64,000 nucleotides of DNA from Planktosalinus sp963975935 (GCA_963975935.1 CAXBIQ010000003.1:1-64000); one strand, 5' to 3'; counted from the first letter of the stretch, positions 24,287-33,519 are shown. The notes: generated by a model from the letters alone, not told the origin. Program-made: numbers and translations.

Positions 24287-24740
24287 ATTTTTTAAAAACT
24301 AAATCGTTTGTATATATTTTTTTATTGGAAATCATTTCGTTGATGGCTTCCGTGACTTCAAAGAAGTGTTTCAGCTTCTCTTCTGAAACTTCTTTTTTTA
24401 TGGCTTCATTGAACTTTAGTACCCGGTCTTTTGAATACTCCCTTTTTTCCTTACCAAATTCGGTTAAGTAAATCAAGACACCACGACCGTCTTCAGGATT
24501 GGGTTTGCGAATGATCAGGCCGCGCTCTTCCATCGACTTAAGGGTGCGTGACAGGCTGGTAGCTTCCATACCCATACGTGGCCCCAGTGAAGTGGAAGGG
24601 GTGCCTTCTTCAGGATCGATACTCAAAAGAGCAAATCCCGTTGCCATAGTACTTTCAAACTTAGAGGCTTCCTCATTGTACATGCGTGTAACGGCTTGCC
24701 AGGTAGTGCGTAATGCATAATCTATGGTAATGTCTTTCAT
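24279..24740 (-). CDS. MarR-family regulator of the fad operon
   Basis: 153 residues. The winged helix-turn-helix is at about 40-110: EEGTPSTSLGPRMGMEATSLSRTLKSMEERGLI (in part), then the wing RKPNPEDGRGVLIYLTEFGKE. The N- and C-terminal helices would form the dimer interface. The ATG at 24740 is chosen because homologues start at MKD-TIDY. The longer frame from 24809 would extend the protein to within about 10 bp of the predicted transcript start and adds no recognisable sequence. As first gene of the beta-oxidation operon it probably represses it, with an acyl-CoA or fatty acid as the natural inducer. A TATGC/GCATA inverted repeat next to the promoter box is a good candidate operator. Confidence 0.9.
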   Translation of the reverse strand: MKDITIDYALRTTWQAVTRMYNEEASKFESTMATGFALLSIDPEEGTPSTSLGPRMGMEATSLSRTLKSMEERGLIIRKPNPEDGRGVLIYLTEFGKEKREYSKDRVLKFNEAIKKEVSEEKLKHFFEVTEAINEMISNKKIYTNDLVFKKYE

Positions 24741-24823
24741 ATGTAATCCCTTTGGAATCAGGGTTTTATTAATACCTGCTGAAGCAGTAATCTCATTATT
24801 TCGACTCACGAAATGTAAAGATA

Positions 24824-24846
24824 CAAAAATATACTATGCACGCATA
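24824..24846 (-). promoter_or_regulatory. fad operon promoter with overlapping palindromic operator
   Basis: On the minus strand TATTTTTG (24831-24824) fits TAnnTTTG. Immediately upstream lies the inverted repeat TATGC-AC-GCATA (24835-24846), a typical size for a MarR dimer half-site pair. A bound regulator would block the region between -7 and -33. No clear -33 TTG is present. Confidence 0.5.
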
Positions 24847-24944
24847 ATAAATATCCACATTTTTTTTAACTCATTAGCTACTTAATATGTTAAACGTGTC
24901 TAACCTTAGGATTAATGAGGGATATTTGTAAAAAATAATGACAG

Positions 24945-26135
24945 ATGGCAAGAAGTTTAGAGGCTGTTTCAGGAGCAGTAAAAACTAAAATTACAAAAAA
25001 AAGATACATTCCCACAACAGATTTTTACAGTCATGTAATCGAAAGTATTGAAGATTATGCAGTGCTTACTTTAGATTTGGATTTATCTATTAACAGCTGG
25101 AACACGGGTGCTAACCATATTTTTAAATATGAGGAAGCGGAAATAATAGGACAACACTTTAAAACTATTTTTACAGAACAAGACATAGCAAACGGTATTC
25201 CCGAAAAGGAAATTCATAGAGCTCTAAAAGAGGGAAAGGCAACCGATAACCGATGGCACAGGTGTAAGGATAATGGAAGAATATATGCGTCAGGGTTGGT
25301 TTTTCCATTAACTTCTGATGAGGGTGAACATATTGGTTTTGTAAAAATACTTCAGAATAAAACTGAGACAAAAAAAGCAGAGGACGCCATTAAAAGATAT
25401 GTAAAGGATCTGGAAGATTTGAATACCCATAAGGAAGATGTGCTTGCGATTTTGTCTCATGACCTTCGGAGTCCGCTGGCTGCCACAATAGCTGCATCAG
25501 AATATTTAAAGACCCATTATGATACTATCGATGACGATGAAAGAAAAGAGATTATTGCGCATATCTATGACTCTTCAGTCGATGAATTAAACATGCTTGA
25601 TTATTTACTGGAGTGGGCCAGGGTAAAGTATGCTTCACAGGCTTTTACCCCCGGGCATGTTTTTCTGTTTCCTATAGTATCTAAAATTCTTATGGGAATG
25701 GAAGAACAGGCTGCATTAAAATCCCTTCTGCTTATAAATGAGATAAAGGAAGATACTTTTGTATTTGCCGACTCAAAAATGTTACTTTCCATCTTTCAAA
25801 ACTTGATTTCCAACGCAATTAGCCATACACCTGAAAATGGAATAATCACCGTAAGGGCAAATAAACAAAAGGACACGGTTATTGTTGAAATACAGGATAC
25901 AGGTAAGGGCATGCCTCCTCAAATAGTGAATAAAATCTTTACACCTAAGATGGAATCTTTAAGCAAGCCAAGAAAAGATAACAAAGGAGGCGGTATCGGC
26001 TTGTTATTGGTAAAAGGATTTGTTGAAAAAAATAAGGGAAAAATTTGGGTGGAGAGTGAGGAGACAAAGGGGACCTCTTTTTATTTTTCTTTGCCTTTAA
26101 AGAAATCAATTGTTGAAGAAATAATAAACGAATAG
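24945..26135 (+). CDS. PAS-domain sensor histidine kinase
   Basis: 396 residues, soluble, no membrane helix. PAS domain about 25-140 (IESIEDYAVLTLDLDLSINSWNTGANHIF, in part; GFVKILQNKTETKKAEDA at the end). HisKA with phospho-acceptor His172 in AILSHDLRSPLAATIAASEYL (in part). HATPase: N box NLISNAISHTPENG, G1 DTGKGMP, G2 GGGIGLLLVKGFV. It is a complete cytoplasmic kinase that would sense an internal signal such as redox state, light or a ligand through PAS; the cofactor is not predictable. No response regulator is adjacent on this strand. It is divergent from the marR-fad operon with about 200 bp between them. Confidence 0.93.
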   Translation: MARSLEAVSGAVKTKITKKRYIPTTDFYSHVIESIEDYAVLTLDLDLSINSWNTGANHIFKYEEAEIIGQHFKTIFTEQDIANGIPEKEIHRALKEGKATDNRWHRCKDNGRIYASGLVFPLTSDEGEHIGFVKILQNKTETKKAEDAIKRYVKDLEDLNTHKEDVLAILSHDLRSPLAATIAASEYLKTHYDTIDDDERKEIIAHIYDSSVDELNMLDYLLEWARVKYASQAFTPGHVFLFPIVSKILMGMEEQAALKSLLLINEIKEDTFVFADSKMLLSIFQNLISNAISHTPENGIITVRANKQKDTVIVEIQDTGKGMPPQIVNKIFTPKMESLSKPRKDNKGGGIGLLLVKGFVEKNKGKIWVESEETKGTSFYFSLPLKKSIVEEIINE

Positions 26136-26142
26136 AATTATA

Positions 26143-26171
26143 AAAAAAACTCCTCTTTCACGAGGAGTTTT
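26143..26171. terminator. Bidirectional terminator
   Basis: AAACTCCTC (26147-26155) and GAGGAGTTTT (26162-26171) form a strong stem with A/T tracts on both sides. It serves the kinase gene on the plus strand and the membrane-protein gene on the minus strand. Confidence 0.85.
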
Positions 26172-26193
26172 ACAAAAAAAGAAAACGTATTTA

Positions 26194-26589
26194 TTAACCT
26201 AATTTTCCATTAATTCCACCAATAACGGCACCCACAATGGCCGTGGACACTGTCATAATAACCAAATCGACACCAAAAGCTTCATATGGATATGTGGGAT
26301 CCATAGCGATGTAGAAAAAATTCCAATAAAGCCCGTTGAAAAGCCCAATGATGGCCCCGGCTTTAGCACCGGTTGCAAGTGTACTGATTTGTGCCCATTG
26401 GACAAAGATGTAAGCGATAAAAAGGCCATAAGACAAACAGCCCAGAAAAATCATGACCAGGTTTTCTTCACCTTCATTAGGGTTTGGTGGGAAGAAGTCT
26501 TTAAAAAGAATGGCATAAAATAACCATCCCAGCAGAAAGTAGACAATAGCGCCTGCAATCCCGGAGACAAGAAAATTTTTTGTTTTCAT
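26194..26589 (-). CDS. Four-helix integral membrane protein
   Basis: 131 residues with four predicted membrane helices: about 7-28 (LVSGIAGAIVYFLLGWLFYA), 44-64, 72-92 (GAKAGAIIGLFNGLYWNFFY) and 106-126 (IMTVSTAIVGAVIGGINGKL). Gly-rich helices and length resemble small DUF1761-like membrane proteins of Bacteroidota. No transport motif is visible. It is flanked by a terminator on its 3' side and is probably monocistronic. The function is unknown. Confidence 0.78.
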   Translation of the reverse strand: MKTKNFLVSGIAGAIVYFLLGWLFYAILFKDFFPPNPNEGEENLVMIFLGCLSYGLFIAYIFVQWAQISTLATGAKAGAIIGLFNGLYWNFFYIAMDPTYPYEAFGVDLVIMTVSTAIVGAVIGGINGKLG

Positions 26590-26734
26590 TTTTATAGGTT
26601 TTTTAGTTAGTTGATAATAAATGTATTAAAAAGATATGGATCTTCAGTTTTTTTAAATAAAAAACTGAATCATTGGCTAAGAAGCAGGATTTTCAGCGAG
26701 ATTTGAATAAATTTTAAAATTATAAAAGGGGATG

Positions 26735-28507
26735 CTACCTGTAAATTTTTTCATACAAGTCTTTATACCGTTCTTTCACGACTCGTCGTTTTAATTTCAT
26801 GGTAGGGGTGAGGTGGCCGGCTTCAACGCTCCAAACTTCCGGGGTGAGTTCAAAGAGTTTTATTTTTTCCCATTTCCCGAAGCGTTCATTATAAGTGTCA
26901 ACTTCTTCCTGAATGCGGGCAATGACTTTCTCATTGTTGCAAAGGTCTTCAAGCGAAGTACCGATATCGATTTTTTTGCGTTTGGCCCATTCTTTTACAA
27001 AGTCAAAGCTGGGCTGTATAAAGGCAGCGGGCATTTTCTCGCCGTCGCCAATAACCATAATCTGCTCGATAAACAGCGATTGTTTCATGGCGTTTTCCAG
27101 TAATTGCGGTGCGATATACTTACCACCGCTGGTTTTGAACATTTCTTTTTTACGGTCTGTTATTTTCAGGAAACCGTCTGCATCCATTTCTCCAATATCA
27201 CCGGTATGGAAATAATCACCGGTCATAACTTCGGCAGTTTTATCAGGGTCTTTGTAGTAGCCAATCATCACATTGGGGCCTTTGCAGAGGATTTCGCCGT
27301 CTTCAGCAATTTTAACTTCTACATTGGGAATGGTTTTTCCAACGGTACCTATCCTGAATAACCCGTTTCGCATATCGTTTACCGAAATAACGGGAGAGGT
27401 TTCTGTAAGACCATATCCTTCCATCACGGGAATTCCCGCTGCTGCAAAAACACGGGCAAGTCGGGGTTGCAATGCGGCACTTCCTGAAACCATGACTTCC
27501 AGTTCGCCACCCAAGGCTTCTTTCCATTTGCTGAAAATAAGTTTACGGGCGAGCTTAAGTTTGGTTTCATACCACCATCCGTTGGCTCGATAGGGCTCAT
27601 ATTTTAATCCCAATTCAATAGCCCAGAAGAACAAACTTTTTTTAACACCGGTTAATTCAGTTCCTTTGGCGTAAATTTTATCGTAGACTTTTTCGAGTAA
27701 TCGTGGTACGACTGACATGACATGAGGGTGGACTTCTTTTAAATTGTCACTAATTTTTTCAATGGACTCAGCAAAATAGATAGAAACAGAATGGTATTGA
27801 TAGATGTACAGGATCATGCGTTCAAAAATATGGCAGACGGGTAAAAAGCTCATTGCGCGTGCATCTCCTTCTTTAACCGGTATGCGGGGCGCACTGTCAA
27901 TTACGTTTGAAACTATGTTTCTATGGGAAAGCATGACCCCTTTGGGCTTACCTGTAGTTCCGGAGGTATAGATAATGGTAGCGAGGTCCATTTCATCAAC
28001 TCCTTCTTTCCTGGCTTCTACTTCGCTTTGATTAGAGTCGTCATTTCCTAAATCTCCTACTTCACTCCAGTTTTTACATCCACTGATGGTGTCAAAAGAA
28101 AACACTTCTTTTAATTTAGGCACGTTCTTCTTGATGGCCATGACTTTTTCATAGACTTCCTTGTCTGAAACAAAACAATAGATGGATTCTGAATGATTCA
28201 AAATATATTCATAATCTTCTTCGCCTATGGTTGGGTAAATGGGGATATTTTGTGCCCCGGTCTGCAATATACCGATGTCCATGATACTCCACTCGGTACG
28301 GTTGTTTGTTGAGATAAGAGCGATTTTATCATTTTTGTTTACGTCCATTCGCAGCAAACCACGTGAAACGGCATTGGCTTTATCAATGTATTCCTGAGTG
28401 GAGGTTTTTATCCATTCCTCTCCATATTTTGTTACGAGGCAATCAGGTAGATTGTTTTTTGACAATTGGTAATAGGGGAAATCAAAAAGGCGGGATATCT
28501 TATTCAT
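26735..28507 (-). CDS. fadD: Long-chain acyl-CoA synthetase
   Basis: 590 residues from the ATG at 28507 (start MNKISRLFDFPYYQLSKNN, as in homologues); an ATG at 28528 adds seven residues. It is an AMP-forming adenylate synthetase. Motifs: ATP loop IIYTSGTTGKPKGVMLSH; YGLTETSPVIS; YFHTGDIGEMDADGFLKI and TDRKKEMFKTSGGKYIAP hinge; C-terminal lid with LTPTMKLKRRVV. It activates free fatty acids to acyl-CoA, feeding the beta-oxidation operon 2 kb away. The chain-length class (long-chain, FACL/Faa type) follows from overall similarity to bacterial long-chain ligases, with insertions that distinguish them from acetyl-CoA synthetase. Regulation is not visible. Confidence 0.9.
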   Translation of the reverse strand: MNKISRLFDFPYYQLSKNNLPDCLVTKYGEEWIKTSTQEYIDKANAVSRGLLRMDVNKNDKIALISTNNRTEWSIMDIGILQTGAQNIPIYPTIGEEDYEYILNHSESIYCFVSDKEVYEKVMAIKKNVPKLKEVFSFDTISGCKNWSEVGDLGNDDSNQSEVEARKEGVDEMDLATIIYTSGTTGKPKGVMLSHRNIVSNVIDSAPRIPVKEGDARAMSFLPVCHIFERMILYIYQYHSVSIYFAESIEKISDNLKEVHPHVMSVVPRLLEKVYDKIYAKGTELTGVKKSLFFWAIELGLKYEPYRANGWWYETKLKLARKLIFSKWKEALGGELEVMVSGSAALQPRLARVFAAAGIPVMEGYGLTETSPVISVNDMRNGLFRIGTVGKTIPNVEVKIAEDGEILCKGPNVMIGYYKDPDKTAEVMTGDYFHTGDIGEMDADGFLKITDRKKEMFKTSGGKYIAPQLLENAMKQSLFIEQIMVIGDGEKMPAAFIQPSFDFVKEWAKRKKIDIGTSLEDLCNNEKVIARIQEEVDTYNERFGKWEKIKLFELTPEVWSVEAGHLTPTMKLKRRVVKERYKDLYEKIYR

Positions 28508-28635
28508 AGTACTTATTGTATTGGTCATGCAAATTAATAAAATTTGTTGATTTTACTAGTTTTAAATGTAAATTTAGAGAGGTGTGTTATGTTGTAAAAT
28601 TATAAAAAATAACGGAGCATTTTATTAAGCTAGTT

Positions 28636-29427
28636 TTATTCAAAACCTTTGATGTTCCTTTCCTTATCAAAAAAATCTCTGTCAGTCAGTTCTTTCTCTT
28701 TGTCAAAGGGTATTGTATAATAACTTACAAAAAAAGAACCGTCAGGATGTAATATGATTGTTGGGTAGTTTTTAACCCCATCAGAAAAAATGGCTTTTAA
28801 TACGTTGTAGGGGTCTTCAAGCCACCTTACATCTCTATCAGTTTCGGGAAACCCGGCATTGTGACCATAAAAATGCAGGAGCAATGCGTGGTCGGTTTTT
28901 CGGTATTTTTTAATTTCTTTTTTAGTTGATTTGTACCAACTCTTATATGAAAAGATGTGGGAATGTTTTGTACGATTTAATTTTTCATTAAATTCTTTTG
29001 TAGAAAATTTATTAGCAATAAATTTTCTATTTGCATTGAGATAAGCTGCTGCTTCAAGGCTTGCCTGTGTTGAATCTACAGGCTCATATATGATTTTGCT
29101 TTTTTTTGAAAGGGTACTTACATCGGGCAGGCTATCTACATAATGAATTACCCACACTTTAGTACTGTCAACCTCATATTTTTGTAACAACAATTTGTTC
29201 AACTGTGACTTCTTGTTTTTATCAAGGGTCCCAAAAAATTCCTTATAGAAGAGTTTTTTGTAAATGGCGGTATCTGAAACAATTTCAGCTTCAAGAAAGG
29301 TGTTGGATTCTTGCTTGTTAATATAGATTTCTTCCGGTATTTTTTGAAAGTTTTCATCAACATAAACTAAAGGAAGTTCCTGTGCATTTAGATAAAAGCC
29401 CAAAAAGAATACAATACTATATTTCAC
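28636..29427 (-). CDS. Exported hypothetical protein
   Basis: 263 residues, not recognised. A GTG start at 29427 gives a short signal peptide (VKYSIVFFLGFYLNAQ). Reading further upstream runs into the LytTR gene, so it is rejected. The mature part is mixed alpha/beta and lysine-rich; KTDHALLLHFYGHNAGFPE and YPTIILHPDGSFFVSYYTIP suggest a thioredoxin-like or redox-inactive scaffold, but there is no CxxC. It lies 43 nt downstream of the LytTR response regulator in the same direction, so it could be read through from that operon. Confidence 0.6.
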   Translation of the reverse strand: MKYSIVFFLGFYLNAQELPLVYVDENFQKIPEEIYINKQESNTFLEAEIVSDTAIYKKLFYKEFFGTLDKNKKSQLNKLLLQKYEVDSTKVWVIHYVDSLPDVSTLSKKSKIIYEPVDSTQASLEAAAYLNANRKFIANKFSTKEFNEKLNRTKHSHIFSYKSWYKSTKKEIKKYRKTDHALLLHFYGHNAGFPETDRDVRWLEDPYNVLKAIFSDGVKNYPTIILHPDGSFFVSYYTIPFDKEKELTDRDFFDKERNIKGFE

Positions 29428-29470
29428 TGATTTTTTTTCTAAATATATAAAAAAAAATAAAACGAGGGAG

Positions 29471-30220
29471 TTATAGCATCCTTTGCATCGCCTCAATAAA
29501 GGTGTCCTTTTTCCCTCTGGAGATACTAACAATATCCTCGTTATTCATAACGATATAGCCACCGTCTGCCTTGACATATTTTTTTACTTCCTTGAGGTTG
29601 ATGAGGTAACTGTTATGCACCCTCATAAAATGCTGATCGGCCAGCATATTCTCATATTCTTTTAGATGCTTGCTTACCAAAAGTTTTTTTCCGTTAATCA
29701 ATACAAACGTTGTGTAAGACCCCCCGGCTTCACAATAGAGTATTTCGCTAGTGCTTATAAATTCAAACCCGTCTGCTGTGGCCAGGCATATTTTGGAGAG
29801 TTTGGGTTGATTGATGTTCTGCAAAAGCGTTTTCAACTGTTGGTTGTATTCAACCCGGTTTTTGGCTTGCTTTGCTTTTTCAACAGCCTGCTGAAGTTCT
29901 TCAAGGTCAATGGGTTTTAGCAAATAATCCAGTGAACTGAATTTTACCGCTTTTATGGCATACTGGTCGAAAGCGGTGGTGAAGATAACTTCAAAATTGA
30001 TTTCGGGCAGTTGGGTAAGGATATCAAACCCGGTACCTGACTGGAGTTCTATGTCCATAAAAACCACATCGGGTTGGGACTTTTGAATGACCTCCAATGC
30101 TTCCTTAACGGAAGAGGCTAAACCAATCACCTCCACACCCTCACAAAATTTTTCAAGCAGGTTTTTAAGCGTTTCAAGGCTGTGCGTTTCGTCTTCTACA
30201 ATGATAGCTTTTAAATTCAT
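29471..30220 (-). CDS. LytTR-family response regulator
   Basis: 249 residues. Receiver domain about 1-120 with acidic pocket VEDE, phospho-acceptor Asp56 in VVFMDIELQSG and Lys in LLKPIDLEEL. LytTR DNA-binding domain about 150-249 (ILYCEAGGSYTTFVLINGKKLL, in part; FMRVHNSYLINLKEV). The ATG at 30220 is used; the upstream extension would lie inside the kinase gene. It follows the LytS-type kinase by 4 nt, so the two are a coupled pair. LytTR proteins bind imperfect direct repeats near promoters; targets are not identifiable here. Confidence 0.93.
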   Translation of the reverse strand: MNLKAIIVEDETHSLETLKNLLEKFCEGVEVIGLASSVKEALEVIQKSQPDVVFMDIELQSGTGFDILTQLPEINFEVIFTTAFDQYAIKAVKFSSLDYLLKPIDLEELQQAVEKAKQAKNRVEYNQQLKTLLQNINQPKLSKICLATADGFEFISTSEILYCEAGGSYTTFVLINGKKLLVSKHLKEYENMLADQHFMRVHNSYLINLKEVKKYVKADGGYIVMNNEDIVSISRGKKDTFIEAMQRML

Positions 30221-30224
30221 AAGC

Positions 30225-32051
30225 CTAGTTTTTTGGTAGTTTAACAATAACCCGTGTTCCGGAAGGATTCCCCGAAGCATCTGTAAGATCCTCAATTGTA
30301 TAGGCCTTTTTCCGGTGTGTTTGTGTTTTTAAAACTTGAATGCGTTTTTCAGTGAGTTCGATACCTCTTGAAACTTTCTTCAGTTTAGCAGTACTTTCAT
30401 AAATCGACTGGCTTGCTTTTCTGCCGATACCGGTGTCTTCAATAGTTACCGTGATATGGTGTTCATCTTCAGAAAATGTTATCGTTACTTTTTTTTCGCC
30501 TTCTTTTTTAGGTAACAAACCGTGAAGAATGGCATTTTCAACAAAGGGTTGAATGATAAGCAAAGGTACTTCCAGCAATTGCGTATTGAGGTGCTTCTCA
30601 ACTATAATTTCATATGAAAAAGTGTCATCAAATCGCAGGGACTCCAAATCGAGATAGGTTTCCAGTAATTTTATTTCTTCGGCCAATATCACATTCTTTT
30701 CTATGGAATTTTCAAGGGTTGAACGCATCAATTGGCTGAATTTGGATAAATATTTCAGCGCTGCAGGTGTGTCACTCTTTAAAATCAAATGCTGAATGGA
30801 ACTAAGGGAATTGAAAATAAAATGCGGGTTCATCTGTGCCCTTAAAGCTTTGATGTAATTTTCAATAGCCTCCTGCTGAGCGGCCAGTTTTTCCTGATAC
30901 TCCAATTTTATTTTATATCCCAGACCCAGACCAAATATGACAATCTCGATAAGTGCCCCTGTTTTTAAATAGGATGCATACCCTGTTAAAAAAACAAGAA
31001 CTGAACCAGCTGCATAAAAAAAGGAGCCAAATACAATGAAATAAGTAAGCTTGTTCTTTAAATGAAACAAAAGGTAAATTATGCTCAAAACCACAAATGT
31101 ACTGATGATAAGTGCCCTTATATCCAACAAGACCGAATGCAGGCTAAAGTTTTGCATCAGCAACGCAACGCTGTCAACTAGCAATAATCCCGTTAAAAAC
31201 AGTACTGCCATCGAGATTGCAGTATTGAGTTTTGGATAGAATACACGAGTTGTCAGATAGTATTTTACAAAGAGGATATAGAATATATTTGAAAGTATTT
31301 CAAAAAAATTATTCAGGAAAAAGGTGATAAAAGAAAAACTTCCAAATGTGCTTGTATAAGCTTCAATAACAAACCTCCCAAAATATACTGACATACACGT
31401 CACATAGAGCACATACAACAGGTAGTCTGTTTTTCTGTTTATAAAATAAATAGTCAGTGCAATGATCACGATTATAAGCGAAACCCCAAGAAAAAAATGT
31501 GTTAAAGCCCTGCTTTTGTATTGAAACATGGAGACATAGTTTTGCTTATAATACCGCACCGTTTCACTGTAACATATAAAAGGATGTTTGCTTATGTTGT
31601 ATTTGACATTTAGTTTTTCAACTTTTAAATACAGGTATTTTGAGTCTATGAGCTGATCTTTAGTAAAAGGAATTTCGCCCGTAAATGCATTGCCTGTTTC
31701 AAAACTTCCCAAAATGACGGAATCTATTGTGTTTTGATTGCTGTAAAAGGCTTCTGCTTTATTGAAATATTGTATATAAACATACCACTGTTCTTTTTGT
31801 TTTAAATTTTCCAGTAACCCCGAAAAATCTAACTGCACCCAAAAGATATCACCGGGAATGCTTTTTAAATCCTTTTTTTGCCCTGTGAATAATATAACGT
31901 CATTGTCGATTATGTAGTTAATGTTGAGGGTGTCCTGGCTTGTTTTAAATAACTTAAAAGGCACTTGAAATTCCTCTGATTGTTGAGTCCAGGAAATGTT
32001 TCCATAAAAGAAGAAAAGGGTACATAGTAAATATGTCAGGTTGCTTTTCAT
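30225..32051 (-). CDS. 7TM LytS-type sensor histidine kinase
   Basis: 608 residues. Signal peptide (1-22), periplasmic beta domain about 25-180 (7TMR-DISM extracellular type), seven membrane helices about 185-385, then the short His_kinase domain (PF06580): phospho-acceptor in RAQMNPHFIFNSLSSIQHLI, N box PLLIIQPFVENAILHGLL, and G box TIEDTGIGRKAS. All catalytic boxes are intact. The periplasmic domain would sense a carbohydrate or cell-wall fragment by analogy with other 7TMR-DISM proteins. It lies between the GAF kinase-like gene (stop 3 nt upstream of its ATG) and the LytTR regulator in one operon. Confidence 0.92.
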   Translation of the reverse strand: MKSNLTYLLCTLFFFYGNISWTQQSEEFQVPFKLFKTSQDTLNINYIIDNDVILFTGQKKDLKSIPGDIFWVQLDFSGLLENLKQKEQWYVYIQYFNKAEAFYSNQNTIDSVILGSFETGNAFTGEIPFTKDQLIDSKYLYLKVEKLNVKYNISKHPFICYSETVRYYKQNYVSMFQYKSRALTHFFLGVSLIIVIIALTIYFINRKTDYLLYVLYVTCMSVYFGRFVIEAYTSTFGSFSFITFFLNNFFEILSNIFYILFVKYYLTTRVFYPKLNTAISMAVLFLTGLLLVDSVALLMQNFSLHSVLLDIRALIISTFVVLSIIYLLFHLKNKLTYFIVFGSFFYAAGSVLVFLTGYASYLKTGALIEIVIFGLGLGYKIKLEYQEKLAAQQEAIENYIKALRAQMNPHFIFNSLSSIQHLILKSDTPAALKYLSKFSQLMRSTLENSIEKNVILAEEIKLLETYLDLESLRFDDTFSYEIIVEKHLNTQLLEVPLLIIQPFVENAILHGLLPKKEGEKKVTITFSEDEHHITVTIEDTGIGRKASQSIYESTAKLKKVSRGIELTEKRIQVLKTQTHRKKAYTIEDLTDASGNPSGTRVIVKLPKN

Positions 32052-32053
32052 GG

Positions 32054-33256
32054 TTATATCAGGTTAGGCAGACACAGTACCACTTGTCCGCCGGCAAATT
32101 CCTTCTTCATTTTAGTTTTGAATACAACTTTCTTTTTGATATTATAATCCTTGGTTAAATTAAGCATTCTTATCTGGTCCTGCCACTTAGAAATCTCTTT
32201 TCTGTATTCGGGGAGGTAATTTGTTTTTTCGGTATTGATGTTTTTAAAATTAAAATCAACATCAACATTTACTTTTTCTTCGCTAATTTTAAAATTAATG
32301 TTTATGTCAGCATGGTCTTTGCTACTGAAAACAGTAAATTCTATTATGTTTTCCAGCAGGGTTTGAAGGATGAAACAAGGTATGCGGGCATCTGCTTTTG
32401 TTGTATTTGAAACGGTGTGGATGGTAAATTCAAATCGCTCGTAATAACGTAACTTTTGAAGTGTTAAGTACCAGTTGAGCATCGCTATTTCATCAGATAA
32501 GGAAATACTTTCTTTTTCAAAATTTTTGAGATAATAGCGAATGAGTTTGCTGAACACAGATAAATAGTTCAGCGCTTTTACTTTTTCATCTGATGTTATA
32601 AAATACTGGATGGCATTGAGGGTGTTGAAAACAAAATGCGGGTTCATTTGAGACTGAAAGGCTTTCAGTTTCAAATCGACCATTTCTTTTTGCACTTTCA
32701 ATAATTTTTCCTGTTCCGTTTTTATAATTCTCTCGGTTCTTAATTGATCCAGTTTAATACCACATATGGAAGCAATGGTTTTGAGAATGCGCATGTGCTG
32801 CGTGGTGAAATAGTTTTTTTCAGGGTGTTCACAATCTATTACGCCCAAAATTTCATCATTTACCAAAATGGGAACACAAATTTCAGAAAGTCGCATTTCA
32901 TCGTCCACGATGTATCGTGGATCTGTGGAAGTGTCTGCTATAATTTCCGGCCTTTTTGTACGCGCCACAGATCCGCTTATACCTTCTCCAAAAGGGATAG
33001 TCACCGGCCTGTATATTTCATAATCCTTTGGGTTTTTTGGACCGTAAGCCGCTTTTTGCATTAATTTTCCATGTTCGTGGTCTACTAAATATATAACACA
33101 ATCCACAAAGCCCAACTTTGCAATACAGTTTTTTGCCACATCCCATAAGAGGCTTTCTTCGGTATTTCTCTTATGTAAGGATGTGGTGAAATAAATCAAT
33201 ATTTCTTCAAATTGATCGGCATCAAATGCTTTGCTCTTGTTGATTTTCACACTCAT
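32054..33256 (-). CDS. GAF-domain LytS-like protein, ATPase half degenerate
   Basis: 400 residues, cytoplasmic. GAF domain about 20-165 (LGFVDCVIYLVDHEHGKLM, FGEGISGSVARTKRPEIIADTS in part, VPILVNDEILGVIDCEHP). The His_kinase segment has the phospho-acceptor motif SQMNPHFVFNTLNAIQYFI. In the ATP-binding half only a weak N box remains (LQTLLENIIEFTVFSS), and the expected DxGxG box is replaced by VDVDFNFKNINTEKT. It can probably be phosphorylated or dimerise but not bind ATP normally, so it may act as a modifier of the intact 7TM kinase encoded 2 nt downstream. First gene of the kinase-regulator operon. Confidence 0.85.
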   Translation of the reverse strand: MSVKINKSKAFDADQFEEILIYFTTSLHKRNTEESLLWDVAKNCIAKLGFVDCVIYLVDHEHGKLMQKAAYGPKNPKDYEIYRPVTIPFGEGISGSVARTKRPEIIADTSTDPRYIVDDEMRLSEICVPILVNDEILGVIDCEHPEKNYFTTQHMRILKTIASICGIKLDQLRTERIIKTEQEKLLKVQKEMVDLKLKAFQSQMNPHFVFNTLNAIQYFITSDEKVKALNYLSVFSKLIRYYLKNFEKESISLSDEIAMLNWYLTLQKLRYYERFEFTIHTVSNTTKADARIPCFILQTLLENIIEFTVFSSKDHADININFKISEEKVNVDVDFNFKNINTEKTNYLPEYRKEISKWQDQIRMLNLTKDYNIKKKVVFKTKMKKEFAGGQVVLCLPNLI

Positions 33257-33387
33257 ATCTTTTATTAGTGAATTTGCCGAAAGGAAATAAAAGTAGTTAT
33301 TTTTTGATTGGATTTAAAAAATGCTGTCTTGCATCAGATACAAAACAGCACTTTGTCAACTAAATAAAACAACTCACTTTTTTTAAT

Positions 33388-33516
33388 TTAGAGTCCTATG
33401 GAGTTAAGCTTGCTTTTAAGCTCTTCGATTTCTTTTTCAAGTCGCTCCACTTTTTTCTGATTGTTTGCTGCCAGAGCAATGAACCCAATCAGTAAGAACA
33501 GGGTAAAATATTCCAT
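33388..33516 (-). CDS. 42-residue membrane microprotein
   Basis: Short frame: 42 residues, beginning MEYFTLFLLIGFIALAA (one membrane helix) followed by NNQKKVERLEKEIEELKSKL, a perfect short coiled coil with heptad leucines. Its ATG is 3 nt after the stop of the T9SS protein gene upstream, suggesting translational coupling. Small helix-plus-coiled-coil proteins of this design occur in Flavobacteria without known function. Coding potential is supported by the amphipathic regularity of the sequence rather than by homology. Confidence 0.65.
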   Translation of the reverse strand: MEYFTLFLLIGFIALAANNQKKVERLEKEIEELKSKLNSIGL

Positions 33517-33519
33517 TAT

